From NCBI GenBank assembly GCA_963556145.1, contig OY744463.1, positions 2,604,001-2,668,000 of the forward strand: a DNA stretch of 64,000 bases. The letters are read 5' to 3'. The position numbers and the translations under genes were made by a program. The notes beneath the pieces were generated by a model. That model was not told the origin of the DNA and ran no database searches. It was given only the letters and a program-made list of their open reading frames with translations. The first letter of the stretch is position 1, and every line of letters starts with the position of its first letter. This document shows, piece after piece, positions 11,243 through 23,414 of the stretch. The DNA comes from Hygrocybe punicea. Its lineage: Eukaryota > Basidiomycota > Agaricomycetes > Agaricales > Hygrophoraceae.

Positions 11243-13378
11243 CTAGCTACCGATAATCCTATTTTGATATGCCTTTTCGAGTTCGACCAATTCATTCGTC
11301 ATCCATTTGCTGTGGAGTGCGGAATGGACTGTCGCTCGATGGAGCGGGTTATAGATTAGCAGCCGAGAAACCAGGGCCTTTGCTGGAGATGCGAGAGGAA
11401 ATACAGTAGTTCAAATTCGTTTTAGCAAAGGGCCGTATCACAAGGACCTGGTATCAGGGCCTGGATATGTTGCTAGCACGTACCGTCCGGCATTCTGCCC
11501 CATATGTCGGCCAAAAAGGTGATCTCGCCATGGACTATCCGCTTCTTGACCTTGTCTTCGCATATGATGGAAAATTGTGAGCACTGAGAGTCAGTATAAT
11601 CCAGTGCGGCCGAGTGGTTGACAGAGTTCGGCCAGCTCGACGAACACATTCCCGTCTCAAAGGGGTGCGATCCCCTTTTGTGTCGCAAAAAGTCAACATA
11701 TTCGAGGTTGCATGATGAGATAGAACATACGAGAGCATTACAAACAGGATAACGCCTGCGCTCCAACAATCCGCAGACATGCCCACATATCCGAGATGCT
11801 TGTGGTCCAGGGCAAGTATACCTTCTGGCGGCAAATATGATACTGTACCACAGACATTAAGGGTTTCTTGATAACCTCGGGGGCGTGCGAGGCCGAAGTC
11901 AGCTATCTGGATACACGGATAAGGTCCAGGAGAGAGCATCAATATGTTTTCAGGCTGTTGACAACGTGGATTACTTGTAGAACATATTCCGTGGTGAACA
12001 ATACCCGTTCACCTTGATATCTGCAGAAGTAATCAATTAAAGATACAAGATAGAAACAAGCAATACGTGCCCCGGTGTGATATTGACTTGTCGTGCAAAT
12101 ACGTCAAACCTTTCAAAAGCTGATACATGATGTACTTGGCTTCGCCTTCGCAGAGGCGATTGTCGGTCTCGGTATGGCTTGTGATATAGGTGAATAGATC
12201 ACCACCTGTGCAAAGCTGCAGGAATATGTGCCTGAAACGAGAAGAACAAGGTAAGGAAGGAATGTTGACGAAGGAAAGGGCGAACAAAAATTTCCCATCG
12301 ACCGCGACATCGAATACTCTGTTAATATTAGGCTATATAAAGGTCGATTAGAATTGTTTAATATTTGTTCGACGAGGGCCGCACATGATCAAGAGCGAGA
12401 AGTATCTTGAACTCCTTCATGACTTTCGTAATCTCACTTTCCTTCTTGGATTTGATACTCTTGCAGGCAACTTGCCTATGCGCTGTGGTATCCACAGCAA
12501 GATGAACGGTAGCAAAGCTACCACTTCCAAGACAGTGTGACGACACCATATAATTGCCAATACGCTTGCAAAAGTCGGGTTTAACTTCAACCACGTTGAA
12601 GGCGTAGAAATCTCGGCTACCTTAATAGAAGGTTTTTGAGGTGGGGTTGGATCAAAGATGTTGGATTTCTCATTGGGTTCCTTCCAAATGTGGATGCACT
12701 CGAAAGCTTCATGATAAAGCGCAGTCAACAAACACGGCTTGTTCAGATAAGGCGACAAACTTTGAGAAGATGGTATCTCGACCGTGTCGCCATCCATGAG
12801 GATCACAGAGGTCTTCCGAATTTTGTGACCGTTGAGGATGACTCCATTTGTTGATAGATCCTGAGATTTTAACATTTCTCTGGCGGTTATTCACCATACA
12901 CCCGTTAATGAAAAATGTAAGCCCACCTGGCATGATACAATGATACCACCGGTGCAAGAACGAACGCTGAAACATCCACAGTAAGTTCCAAAGTCAGTCT
13001 TAGATTCAGACGACTGACGCATATAATTTGCAATGAAGGCTTGAGACCACAATATCTGGTATCACGTATGAGCTACCGTGGAAGTCAGCAAAGCAGTCTT
13101 TGCTCTATGGAGGGCTACGACAGACGAACCAGAGGACGGGATTTCGTCCGATAGTCACAGGCTTGTTGATACTCAGAACTACGGCTAAAGAGTGCCATCG
13201 ATCATGCACACTCTTGAAAACCAGTAGGTATTCGTTCACCTTCTCTACGGCCGTTCTTGTTAGTAGTCACCAACTTGGCGCATATACTCGATGAGGTTCG
13301 AGAACAAGTCAATGGCATTGCGATAGATGTATTTTGGCGGCTTGACGTGCATTGTCGGTGGACACCGTGATTTTGCAT
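11243..13378 (-). CDS. FHA-domain checkpoint/meiotic Ser/Thr kinase (Cds1/Rad53/Mek1-like)
   Basis: This is the full-length copy. The order is a short N-terminus (start 13378), an FHA domain (GR near VTIGRNP, VVSSLHCKLYA, then CQDLSTNGVILNG), and a protein kinase domain. Kinase motifs are GSGSFATV (near 12528), VACKSI for the Walker-type lysine, HRDIKPEN, DFGLARP (near 11906), an APE-like PPEG, and GMSADCWSAGVILFVML. The C-terminal lobe ends with VKKRIVHGEITF, IWGRMPD and LIYNPLHRATV, typical of Chk2-class kinases; the stop is at 11243-11245. FHA plus kinase architecture is that of DNA-damage/replication checkpoint kinases and of meiotic Mek1; which of these it is cannot be settled here. The catalytic loop depends on an 8-nt exon. 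LSG1 lies upstream on the same strand, 144 bp away. Confidence 0.9.
12013..12020 (-). other. 8-nt microexon completing the kinase catalytic loop
   Basis: On the minus strand the upstream exon ends CAC-CGG-G at 12071. A 50-nt intron follows (12021-12070), then ATATCAAG, then a 58-nt gt-ag intron (11955-12012), then CCTGAAAACATA. Joined, this reads H-R-D-I-K-P-E-N-I, the invariant catalytic loop. The same exon is at 518-525 in copy 1. Confidence 0.85.
12021..12070 (-). other. Probable GC-AG intron in the kinase gene
   Basis: The donor reads gcacgt and the acceptor ttctgcag. The nearest GT donor (gtattg, three bases further on) would replace the HRD motif and lead to a stop codon in the next exon. 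The GC donor keeps HRDIKPEN intact. Confidence 0.75.
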
Positions 13379-13522
13379 GATGCAGAAAGTTTGAACCGAG
13401 TACTACTTAGACAACTCGACCACGTGACTAAGTAATGTACAGCCAATCACAGCTAATGAACAAATGATAATTTCAGCTCTGATTCCAGCATCAATACATG
13501 GCTTCCAACCTTGTGTATAAGT

Positions 13523-15856
13523 TTAATCGTAACCTTTGCCGCTACGTTGCTTGATATGCTTGCCTTTCTTGTGATGTTTCTTGTCTGTTCTAAGGTCACC
13601 CAATTTCGTCAAAAAGGTAGCAGTCTGAACCAGTGTTCCCTCGAGAGGGGTCCCGTCGTCAGCCACGGAATTTTGATGTGGAAATAGTCTTGCCCTTGTA
13701 AACTCATGGCCGTGCCGAACAGATCCTTGCACGAAAGGTCTCGTTGACAACGTTGAGCTGTTGTCGAAGAAGTCGTCGTCGACGGCTTGTGACTTGAGTC
13801 CTTGGCCAAGCACGGGGAGAACGTTGCCTTCGTTGCCTGCTGGGGGGACATTTGAAGGCACAAATGTTGCAGCACCTTTTACAACTCGTGTTATTGGAGC
13901 ATGTTTTTTACTCCGGGCTCGCTTTAGTGCAAGCTGGTGTGTCTGCTGATTGAAGGAGTCTTCCGATATACCAGGGGGAGGGTTGGCGAACAGTAGTTTC
14001 CCGTTGACGTAGTCCTTGAGGACATACCGCGCCGATCGAGCCTCATCAGGGTTTCCCTGTCCCGCGCGCATGAATCCTCGCCCAACTATTGGGCCGACAT
14101 GAGTCAAAGACCCCTACAAGTCGGAAGAAGGGATCATGCTTACTTGCGTGCGCCACCAAGAAGTTTTGCGGTGTTATTTTGCCATCTCCACCTTCTTCGA
14201 CCCCTCGTACTCGCACTGTCAAACCATATACCGCCTCCAATACGCTCTTTGGTATCCTCTTCACAACCAGTGCAATGGGTCCCGTGTACTCCTTCATCTG
14301 ATCTATAGGAAGCACGCCATCACAGACCAAGTCCGCCTTGGTAGTGGCAAACTGCGGAAAGACCAGACCAGGACAATCACACAGAACTATAGAGTCCGAT
14401 AAATGAATAGTCTGAAAATGCTTGGTTTTTCCTGGTGTCGAGGAAACGCTGACTTTTTTCTCTCCGAGAAGAGAATTGATGGTGCTAGATTTGCCTACGT
14501 TTGGATAGCCAACCAGTCCGACTACCAACTTAGTTGCAGGTTTACCGGAAGAGTCGGTGAATGCTAAGGATAATAATATCAGAAATGCTGGAATCAGTCA
14601 CAAGACATGACTTTGTTTACCAGAGAGATCGGGTGCCGCCTTCGAGAAGAGCTCTTCAAGTGCCACAACCGTTAATACCTTTGTCCTGGGATCTTCATCC
14701 GTTGAGTCTTCTTCGGCGGAAAAATATTCATCTTCCTCTAATGCCGAAGATGATTCAACGTCTTCTGACGCCGCGTCGGCGTCCCGCCTTTCTTGCTGAA
14801 CTGCATGTGCATTAGTTGCCGAGTAAAAGGCATACTGTATCCTATGCTGGTCGAAATAATCCGCCCACAAGCGTCTTCAATGAAAGGTCAGTCAACAAGG
14901 AATCAACGTTGTCCCGGAGGGAAAATAAAATCACCTTTGATGCGGCATGAGGAGATCAGCTTTGTTGAGCAATAACAAATTTCTCCGTATTCCTTTCCCA
15001 GTTCCATTTTCTCCTTCCGCCCCTTCTATATCTATTACATATGATTCCAAATCTTCACATCGAAAGCGCAAAGGATTTCGCGAATCAACGATTTGTACAA
15101 TGAGATGGGAACGCTCCAGGACGCGCCATAGTTGACGCCACACTTCAATGTTCCGTTCAAATGGCGTGAGGAGGAAGTTTTCTTGCTCCTGAAGTCTATA
15201 GTAATTCGAAGTGATTCCATTATAAGATATCACAATAGAAAAATGGACGTACTCAGCTAATCCCCTACGCCAATCAAGAAAAGCATCCTTCTCTTGCCTT
15301 TCCAGTTGCGAAATTGTCGTGTCTTTCATCCACGGAGGCCTCCTCGGCACCCTCAAGCGTTGTTTATTATCTTGGTGTCTTTTGATCGCAGACTTCTCTT
15401 CATGATCCGTAAGCAGGTATGGATTTTGCGTTGAGCCAGCCACTTGTTGAATGATTTTGACATTGCGACGCTCTGGTACAACATCAACCTAAATAACGGT
15501 TTCGGACAAGAGTCGAAAGCAGAGGCACCCGCGGTAAACTGCGTGCCAGCCAGCTGGGCCTCGTTCAAGAATTCATCCAAATCCCGTTCTTGCGTAATAG
15601 ATTGAAGGCGGGAAGTTGAGTCGACATCTGTTGTAAACTTTCACGAACGCAAAGCCACCTTATTCAGTATTTCGCGAGTACAGGAACTGAACTTGCTCAC
15701 AAGCCCCGACTCTTGCTGTTGTCGTGCATCTTTGACTTTCCTGTTAATTATTGCTCTTCCCAAACCGCTTGGATTCAGATCCCGGTGTTTTGGGGCCTAT
15801 GAAGTACGCAAGAATTAAAATGCTTCGAGTTATGACCAAACTGAAAAGCTTGCCAT
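13523..15856 (-). CDS. LSG1: LSG1-like large-subunit GTPase (60S biogenesis)
   Basis: Cytoplasmic GTPase that acts late in 60S ribosomal subunit maturation, releasing Nmd3. The G motifs are circularly permuted, as in the YlqF/Nug/Lsg1 group: NKADLL (G4, around 14950-14980) comes before GYPNVGKSS (G1, around 14490-14510) and DCPGLVFP (G3, around 14370). The N-terminus has the family pattern GLGRAIINRKVKDA and RRPPWMKDTT. The C-terminus ends in a basic KKHHKKGKH stretch. An acidic linker (SSALEEDEYFSAEEDS) interrupts the GTPase domain, as in eukaryotic Lsg1. The first exon is tentative: MASFS from ATG 15856 joined over a 50-nt intron to APKHRDLNPSG. It is divergent from the LYR gene, with about 105 bp between start codons. 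Confidence 0.92.
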
Positions 15857-15961
15857 GGCCCAACTGCTCAAAGATCCGTTCAATAGCTCCTTACGTAAAC
15901 TTGACCAAAACCGTACTAGTACCCTTCTTCCTGCGCTCAAAAAACAGGACTAAACCCCAAG

Positions 15962-17153
15962 ATGAAAAACGGAACGCTCCCGACCTCAATATTCCCTCTG
16001 TATCGAAAGTTTTTACGCCAAGTCCGGCGGCTTCCAAGTGTTTACCTTCAGTATGAGGATCAATTGTAGACTTCACGGCCATTCACAAGTTCTAGACAGT
16101 TTTTCCGAATCAAGATCGCAGATGATGTCCGCACAATTCTGACGTCCAACAATAACACTCACCTCAAAGCTAGAATAAATAGGGTCTCCAAGGTATATTT
16201 AACCCCACCTGTCTGTGTTTCATAATGAACTCGATGACAGGAATTGTTGAAGATCGAAGCTGCAAACGGAAGAAATGTAAAGGCATTTGCTCATGTTTTG
16301 GATCTTGCGTATGGAAGAAAGGGAAAACTTAAGTGGGAAATAATGAAAGTAAGTTTCCATCATCTCTAGTTCCGAATGCTTCGTTCAAGTGTTTTTCTAG
16401 CCTTTGTTGTCTGACCCTGGTGCACCAAAGCCTCCGCCGATCATTAAAGCAGAACCGAGTTCATGTCCGCCTGTGTTCTCCCCGGAATTGACTGCCCTTC
16501 TCACATCGTCCTATTCCTCCCCAAAGCCTCTTCGGAATGCTTCTCTCATCTCACCACCGACCTTGCCAGCACGCGCCGATCCATCGTCTGAAGAAGCGAG
16601 GCTTATCGGCCCATTCAGTAAGCGACGGGAGGTTAATATTCGCTGGCGTTTCTTCACCAATGAATGGAAAAAGGTTTTACCCCCGTTACAACTTAACTTG
16701 GAGGCCCCAGTTCCGCCTCGTGCAGCAAGTAATGAGATGACTCCAGGTTGTGTCGGCGTCCGACAGATTGGCATGCAGGGCTCGGGTGTCTTCGAAGACA
16801 TTGAACGCATTGCCGGTCCTCCCTGGGTTTCCAGATCTCCAACTCGCAGAGAAAGACATACGAGATATAGCCATGCGAGTGAATCGTCACCCGACTCTTC
16901 GTCCACGGAAAGACCTCCAACACGGTGGATCCGCCGACAGTATCAACAACTTCTGGGCCGTCTGCCAATTTTAACCTATCGTGGGGATGGTGTCCTGCCT
17001 GGCACGTACCGTGTGTCACTCTCTCCGAGTGCCATCAAATCTACCCATCGTTGTGGAGCACAAGGTATCGCCAACGTAGATGCGGTCGACATGACTTGGC
17101 TCGAACAAGCGGATATTCGGGACCAGGACTCCAAAAGGAAACGAAAATCGTAG
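15962..17153 (+). CDS. Cup1-like LYR-motif protein
   Basis: The first exon (ATG 15962) encodes SIFPLYRKFLRQVRRLP, a clear LYR motif of the mitochondrial Complex1_LYR superfamily. After an intron comes QQFFRIKIADDVRTIL. A further exon gives NGRNVKAFAHVLDLAYGRKG and KLKWEIMK, then PLLSDPGAPKPPPIIK, the pattern of LYR proteins with a Cup1-like N-terminal domain. Later blocks include GPFSKRREVNIRWRFFTNEW. The C-terminus is low complexity and ends in DSKRKRKS. LYR proteins usually work with the mitochondrial acyl carrier protein in iron-sulfur cluster or respiratory-complex assembly; the role of the Cup1-like subgroup is not clear. A single long open frame (16404-17153) covers only the last exon. 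Confidence 0.85.
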
Positions 17154-17209
17154 CAATGTGATTACAAATGAAATATGCGTAGTGTACGTATGTCATAAAT
17201 AGGTGGAAT

Positions 17210-20200
17210 CTAAGTGGTCCCTTCTTGATTCATGTCTTGTTCCTTCATTGAACTCTCCAACTCCAGGCCATGAAGGTCAATAACGTACATGCCATAATTT
17301 CGGTCTGTGGCCTTTGCAACTCCAACGTCACCGTCGGCCTGGTTGACACCACACTGCAACATTAGCATGGTCTGGTACTCGTCGAAACTGAAGACTTGTT
17401 TCTCCCGAATACTGGCCAGCAATTCCTTGGAGACATAAAATATTGGCTAAGTGTTCTGTGCTTCAATTGGAGAAAGCTTACTGGCGGAGACATGAAGAAT
17501 AGCGAGTAATAGCGTTTGGCATTCTCAAATTCAGTATATATGGGCTGGTCGTCTGTGATGGTCTTTATTCTTTGTTGTAGGGCCAACATGTTCCGCATGA
17601 TTTTCTTGATGCCGAAGACATTGACAAGACGTAAATGTCGAGCATTAGAGATTAGGATAGAATCTATAAGATGTCCTAGCCCCGCGAAGACAAACCTGGA
17701 TGACAGTTGGAAGGAGTTCAAAGTTGATGGACAAGACCCACCGGTGTTCTTTCCTGGGAAGAGTGTTTGACACGCAGTCATCGCATTTTCCAAGCTCAAC
17801 ATTCAAGTCAGTAACGTGAGGGTCGGGTTCTGCGGCTTCTCTATCGATGAAATAGTGGCCCTGTTACGCTCCATTAGCTCCGTTCATGAATTGAGTTGGA
17901 GGCAGCGGCTTACATGACGCATGCTGGATACTAAATGATGAGCCACTCGACACCGCACATCAATGCGAATGGTATCTAGAACGAGCTCGGCGAGTTGCTC
18001 ATACGTGTTGAGGAGGGCTTGAAATCGTCTATCCACGGTACAAATAAGGAATTCATGAGGAAATGTTTGGATGGTAAGATTACTCACAATGCCATCTCTC
18101 GCGAAAGAGGCAGCGTCAATGGTTCGGAGGAGGTCCTAGGAATTAATTGCGGCAGGGAAGGAGTGTAGGGCGTGATCTGAAGGTTCTGTGGAGTGGTAGG
18201 AGAAAAGAAATCCTCTGACGCGGCTTTGAGAGCATTCAACTCCGTGACAAACCAAATCTCCATGAAAGTCAGGCAGTATCAGATATCAGGGTCTCGAGAA
18301 TATCAGGGCTTACTCACGACACTGCGATACAAACTCCCCAGGGCCGCCAGATTTCGGACGGAGGGGATGAGGTCCCCGCCGTTGATCGTTCCGCCTCCAA
18401 GCAGTTCCAATTCAAGATGCGTTTCTTGTCGACAAAGTTGATCTTGCTTGGCAATGTCGGTCTCCTAGCGAATGAACGTGAAGGTGTCGCCTTGTGTCCC
18501 TGACACGGGGAAACTTACGGAAGCTTTGAATAATTCCGAGAGGCACGGAGTTAGTTCTGATCTTTGCGCCCATTGAGCTGCCAATGACAACCGCGGTTCA
18601 GATTCTTCGGGGGCCTTCAGCATCGCAAGGTCTTGGAATCGGTCGCTGCACCGCTGGTAGAACTGAATGATGACACTGAGAATCAAACGGGAATAGTTTT
18701 CACGATGGAAAGGGGTTGTCCGGAGCATGGCACATAGTGAATTAATCAAGGCCATTAGTTGCGTGCTTGCCTAATATAAAAGTATCAGGTAAAGTTCACC
18801 AATCAAATAACTATACGCACCTTGACCAATGGCTCCGTAGACAATCGCGCTGAGGCCGGATCTGGTTGGAATGCCTCTGGACCTGACAGTGACTGACATG
18901 TATTGAGAGCACAAGTAAGATAGCCAAGCACGTACCAGTAACCGCCTGATGGAAGAGGGAAGAAACTTTCTCCTCTAGTTGTGGTAAGTAAATTTTCAAC
19001 ACAAATTCATCCAGGACTGCTGCAGATGATCGCATGGATTCCATTCCTGAGGGCAGATTTTCCGATGCACGGTGTAAGAATGCTAATGTCGGTTGAAAGA
19101 GTACGCTGACGTGGAAGGCGTCTGGTCGGACGAGCAGTCGGTGACGCTGACCTACTCCTAATAAACGACTCTCAGTTCCGACAGATGATATCGTGACTTG
19201 GGAGGTATTTTCAACAGAACCCTGCACGAGACCAGGTACTGTATCTTTCAGAACACGAGTCAGCTCGTCCTCATGCGATTTCAGTGTCTTTTTGGTGAGT
19301 TTCATATCTGCATCAGCAAAACGAAAAATATGCTGGTTGAAAAAAGGTGGGACCGTGAGCGTTCTCCTCAATATTTAAGGCTAGAGACACACCGTTGTTT
19401 TGTCCCGGGAAAACCTGCCCTCCCGAAGAATCTCGTTTATAGACGAAATTGGGTTTCTACTTGATACAGAACCTTGCTCATCATCAGTAAGGTAGTCGTA
19501 CAGGAGTGCTCGGATCTTTGAAAAAGTGAGTCAGGTGTTCAACGACCCATATCCACTCGCTGACCTCAGTTTGCACCAGTGGCCAGATTTCGGTGAGTGG
19601 GAACAGAGCACCAGGTTTTGTCCCAGACGAATCCTTGAAATCCCGCCTCTAAAGCAATCACAAACAGTACGTTTGAAAAAAAATAGTATCGAGAGTAACA
19701 ACGTGAGGCTGCGTATTTCAGACCAAAATGATAATAGCTTACCGATCCTACCCGATTTGCTACTTCATAGATTAGTCTCAGACCCTGACTGACTGCATCC
19801 AATTTCGAATAGACCGTCCAGAAAAAATCGTTCAATGTCTCATGATCCACCCGTTTTACAGAAGACTCTAACGCCGTCAGCCTTAAGCAAGAGGACTTTA
19901 GGAGCGTGCCTTGTCGTGCCACAGCCGTTGAATCAAAGGAATATACGTAAACCCCGTCCGACTTGGCAGAACTTGCGCTAGCAGATATTGATACTCTCTT
20001 GCCGTATTCTGCTCTCTCGCCAACTTCATCAAGTGTCGTTTCCACTAAAGTAAAGACTTCGCCCGGTAATCGTTGTACGATAACGTCAAGTGCATTGCCT
20101 AATGTCCCGAGCACAGCAAGAGATTCGAGAAGCGTCTCCATGTATGCAAAAGAATCGGCCTCGGGATTTCGCACTGTTGCTGCGGCTGAGGAGTTCGGTA

Positions 20201-22040
20201 TGTTCAAGGGAATAATGGATGGTGGTCCAAAAGGTAGACCCCTTGCTGGTGCGTTGAGGGTGGATTCATTCAGATCGTGGGGAGAGTCGTTCGGCCGAAG
20301 CGCCAGATTATGGAGGAACTCGTTCAGTCGAGATGAAGCATGCGATGGAGAAACCGGGGAAGATTGGGATTGGGATGCTTCCGTCTCAAGCTCGTTTTCA
20401 AATTCGACCTTCGACACTGTAGGCATTGTAGATGGTGAGGCTACTCCTCATGTGATAATGTCCACTTACATGTCTGCTGACCAGGAGAGTAAGCTGCCCA
20501 CCGCGATTCGCACCAAAATGACTTGAGATAGAGGTGACTCTGCAGCTCGTCAACTAAGATTTCCCGCAATGCCTGCCATGATGGTATGTTTAGTTGATTC
20601 AGTGGATATATAAGACAACGAACCGTTTCCTGGCCATTCAGATAATTACGAAGATCAGCAACGGCACCGATCTCTGTCATGTCATGTCTATTGATCGTCT
20701 TCAGACTTCGTACCAGGAGGACGGACGCCTGCAGTAACCGTTTTTCCGAAATGAGAGTTTCCAACGCATCGGGAACTGATTTGAGATGTTCGCTATGGAA
20801 AACGACAGGTCGGAACAGTCAAATAATACGTGATGCGGACATACATCTGATCCAATATTCGCATCATCTCCTCGAGTGTTTGACCTCTTGACCACAGCTG
20901 GACAAGGTCAGCACGTTTGTTGCCTAAGGCGTCCTTGGCTTCTTGAAGCGAAGTTCGGGCATCGCTTAGTTGCAATTTTGTTACTGCGAGATGATTCATC
21001 AGAGAGGTGTGATGCGGTAATGCCGCAGCGAATGCCAGATAGTGCTCTGAAGATGTTGATATAAACAACAGAGCATGACACAGTATGAATGAATTGTTGA
21101 AAATCCAGGAGACAAAGAAACGCACGATCAACAGAGCCTTTAAGAGCCTTGGAAAGCATTTGCTTCGTCCGTCGGAAAGAAGCCATATCTTTGCCAAGAG
21201 AAGAATCGTCCAGCAGTTGCAGTGCCAAGTCCACGTTGTTAAACTACAGAAGACAACGGATGTCTTGGACAACCGTAAAATAAAATAAAATAAAATGATC
21301 TCACGTCTGGGTCGATCACAAATTCCCACTCATCCTTGATTTGATCCAGAACGGCTGGAAACAACAAAACGGAAGGTCATGATTTTGCTTTCGAGAGGCT
21401 CCAATGGAAATGCACAAGTGATTCACATACCATCAATATCGCCTGCTCGAGCTTTGCCATTCATCCTCCGTCCAGGAACTTTGTCTCTGATCCGCTGCTG
21501 TCTCACCTTCTCCGCCTCGAGCTCTCTCTGTCTGCTCTTACTGTATTCCATGTCTTCACTTCCATTCGTCATTGAGCGCTGACGAGCTCCTGCACCCTGA
21601 AAGGCGGAAATGACGGCGGACATGGTGGGCGTAATTGGGGTCTTTTCAGAATCGTCCGAGGTACTTTTCAGTCGCTGGGGTCTAGTTCTGGTGTCTATAG
21701 AGGTGTTTAATGCACCATTGCGTGAACGATTGGGTTGTGGAACTTCTGAGTATGATGTATTAATGCTGTCGCGGTAGGAAGAATATTCGGAATTAGAGTT
21801 CTCGGAGAGTTGGCGACTCCTCAACTCTGACCTCTGAGGTCTAGATGGACCGCTTAGAGGTTGAATATTGGGTGAACCAGATGTAACAACGTTGCTGTTG
21901 GGTGTGGTTGGGCGCGAAGGAGGACGATTGATTTGAAGAGGTCTTATTGAGGAAGAAATGGAAGCTTGAGGAAGTCCATTTCCATTACTTTGAGAGGAAG
22001 AGCGAGCACGTCGCACGGGAAATGGTGGTGCCCGAGACAT
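17210..22040 (-). CDS. SEC8: Exocyst complex subunit SEC8
   Basis: Subunit of the octameric exocyst, which tethers secretory vesicles to the plasma membrane at sites of polarised growth such as hyphal tips. After a Ser/Pro-rich, disordered N-terminus (start taken at 22040, MSRAPPFPVRRARSSS; an in-frame ATG at 22106 is an alternative), the Sec8 domain follows: DEWEFVIDPD, DLALQLLDDSSLGKDM, helical heptads such as KLQLSDARTSLQEAKDAL, then HLKSVPDALETLISEKRLL. Further exons are helical and end at 17210 with FSFDEYQTMLMLQCG. About a dozen short introns interrupt the gene. It is divergent from the LDAH gene over a 114-bp shared promoter and convergent with the LYR gene (56 bp). Confidence 0.92.
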
Positions 22041-22154
22041 GGAGAATAAACGTTGTCGTTGATAGCCGTGAAGTTGTGCAGCAGTGCCGCCATGCCAGTC
22101 GCCCAATCAGGGTAGTCAACTAATTAATACTTGACTCGCCGGAGTGCTGGTACG

Positions 22155-23324
22155 ATGTCCCATGCATATGGCCATCACGACCTTCCTCCATTTCTGCATC
22201 CGCTAAAACCAGTCTTTGCATCCGATTTTCCATACCAAAACGCTATATTTCGTCACAACCCACCCTTGAGTCAAACCCACGCTCTCTGGTGGCCATGCAG
22301 AATCACCGATGCACCCAGTGTCATTCTCCTTTTCATTCCTGGTAAATTCCCGATCCACCAATCTCATATGGCTCGAATAATGAATGAGATTTCCCAGGTA
22401 ACCCTGGACTTCTGGGATTTTATACTTCGTTTCTCTCCGCGATCCACAAAAGGGACATATCTGGCCGACTTGCCGTCTTGGCTCACGCACATGTTGGACA
22501 TACACCTGGCATCGGAAACACGGCACTTGAATTCACTTGTCTTGCGACACAAGTCCAAAGTGCAACAGCAGCTTTCGATGTTGTCACGGCTGCTTTTCCT
22601 ACTGCCCAGGTCATACTAATGGGTCATAGTGTCGGGGCCTGGATTTCTTTACAGGTAACTTCCTAATCCCTGGTATCGTTTATTCATCCTGTCGAGAAAG
22701 GTTCGCAGTGACAGAAATGACGCCGCCGGTGTTTTCTTGCTATTTCCGACAATATCCCACATTGCCAGGACGCCTAATGGTCGTCGTCTGTCCGTCAGTC
22801 TGGATATTCCATATCCTCAACAGAGAACTAATCTAAAGAGCCCACAGTGGTTATTCCGTTATCCTTTTCCACATGTCATTGCATGGCTATCTCGGATGAC
22901 CACCTTGTTACCGACGGCAGCCCTTAAAATATTGTTTTCGTCCTGGCCAATACCGCAACTGTTGGTTCTTCAAAAATTTCTCCACTCTCCGTCATCTGTT
23001 TATGCTGCCTTGAGCATGGCACACGATGAGATGGAAAACATCTGTGATTTGGGTATGCCGCTGCCGAACGGGAAAAACTACCGATTGTGGCTATATTTCG
23101 CGGAGAAGGATGACTGGGTTGGCGAGCAAAGGGAACATATACTGCGAGCATTTGCTGCACACGACGAAGGTGTAAAGATTATTCACGGAGATCAGAATAT
23201 TCCTCACGCATTCTGCATCAGTGAGCCCCATATCCGTTTTCGACTGCGTAATTTATCTAGGTATTTAACAGATCACGGAGAACAACTGGCGGAACAATGT
23301 GATGAATGGCTTCGGTGGATGTGA
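22155..23324 (+). CDS. Lipid droplet-associated hydrolase (LDAH/DUF2305 family)
   Basis: Alpha/beta hydrolase of the LDAH (C2orf43) family, associated with lipid droplets in animals and yeast. Spliced exons give LFIPGNPGLLGFYTSFL, LAVLAHAHVGHTPGIG, VILMGHSVGAWISLQ (nucleophile Ser), LLFPTISHIARTPNGRRLS (a hallmark of this family), FAEKDDWV (acid) and IPHAFCIS (catalytic His). The start at 22155 gives a family-like N-terminus. The stop is at 23324, only about 90 bp before the remodeler gene on the same strand. The triad looks intact. The physiological substrate is uncertain for the whole family. Confidence 0.88.
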
Positions 23325-23347
23325 CATGTGACTAGTGCACGTGATAG

Positions 23348-23360
23348 TATATATATATAT
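23348..23360 (+). repeat. Short (TA)n tract
   Basis: A short TA repeat lies in the 90-bp spacer between the LDAH-like gene and the CHD-like remodeler. It may act as a promoter element of the latter. Confidence 0.8.
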
Positions 23361-23414
23361 GGGCATGCCGTGACACTTGAAGTTTTGTACTGAGTCTCCG
23401 ACGAGTGGGAGAAC

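Larger units (their letters stand above)
11496..19455. repeat. Right copy of the ~7.96 kb direct duplication
   Basis: This is the second instance of the segment at 1-7961. Here the flanking sequence is continuous on both sides: the kinase gene runs on to a stop codon at 11243 and SEC8 continues to its N-terminus near 22040. That makes this copy the reference one. Gene models should be taken from here. Confidence 0.97.

Noticed and set aside
15891..16082. A short minus-strand protein between LSG1 and the LYR gene
   Set aside because: It overlaps the well-supported first exon of the LYR gene on the opposite strand and has no recognisable domain.
16404..17153. The 249-residue single open frame as an independent gene
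   Set aside because: It is the last exon of the LYR gene. Upstream exons join in phase and give the LYR motif and the Cup1-like block.
1..19455. The 8-kb repeat as a recent biological tandem duplication giving two functional gene sets
   Set aside because: The left copy ends exactly at the gap, within SEC8, and the copies differ at one homopolymer only. An unmerged contig overlap explains this with fewer assumptions.
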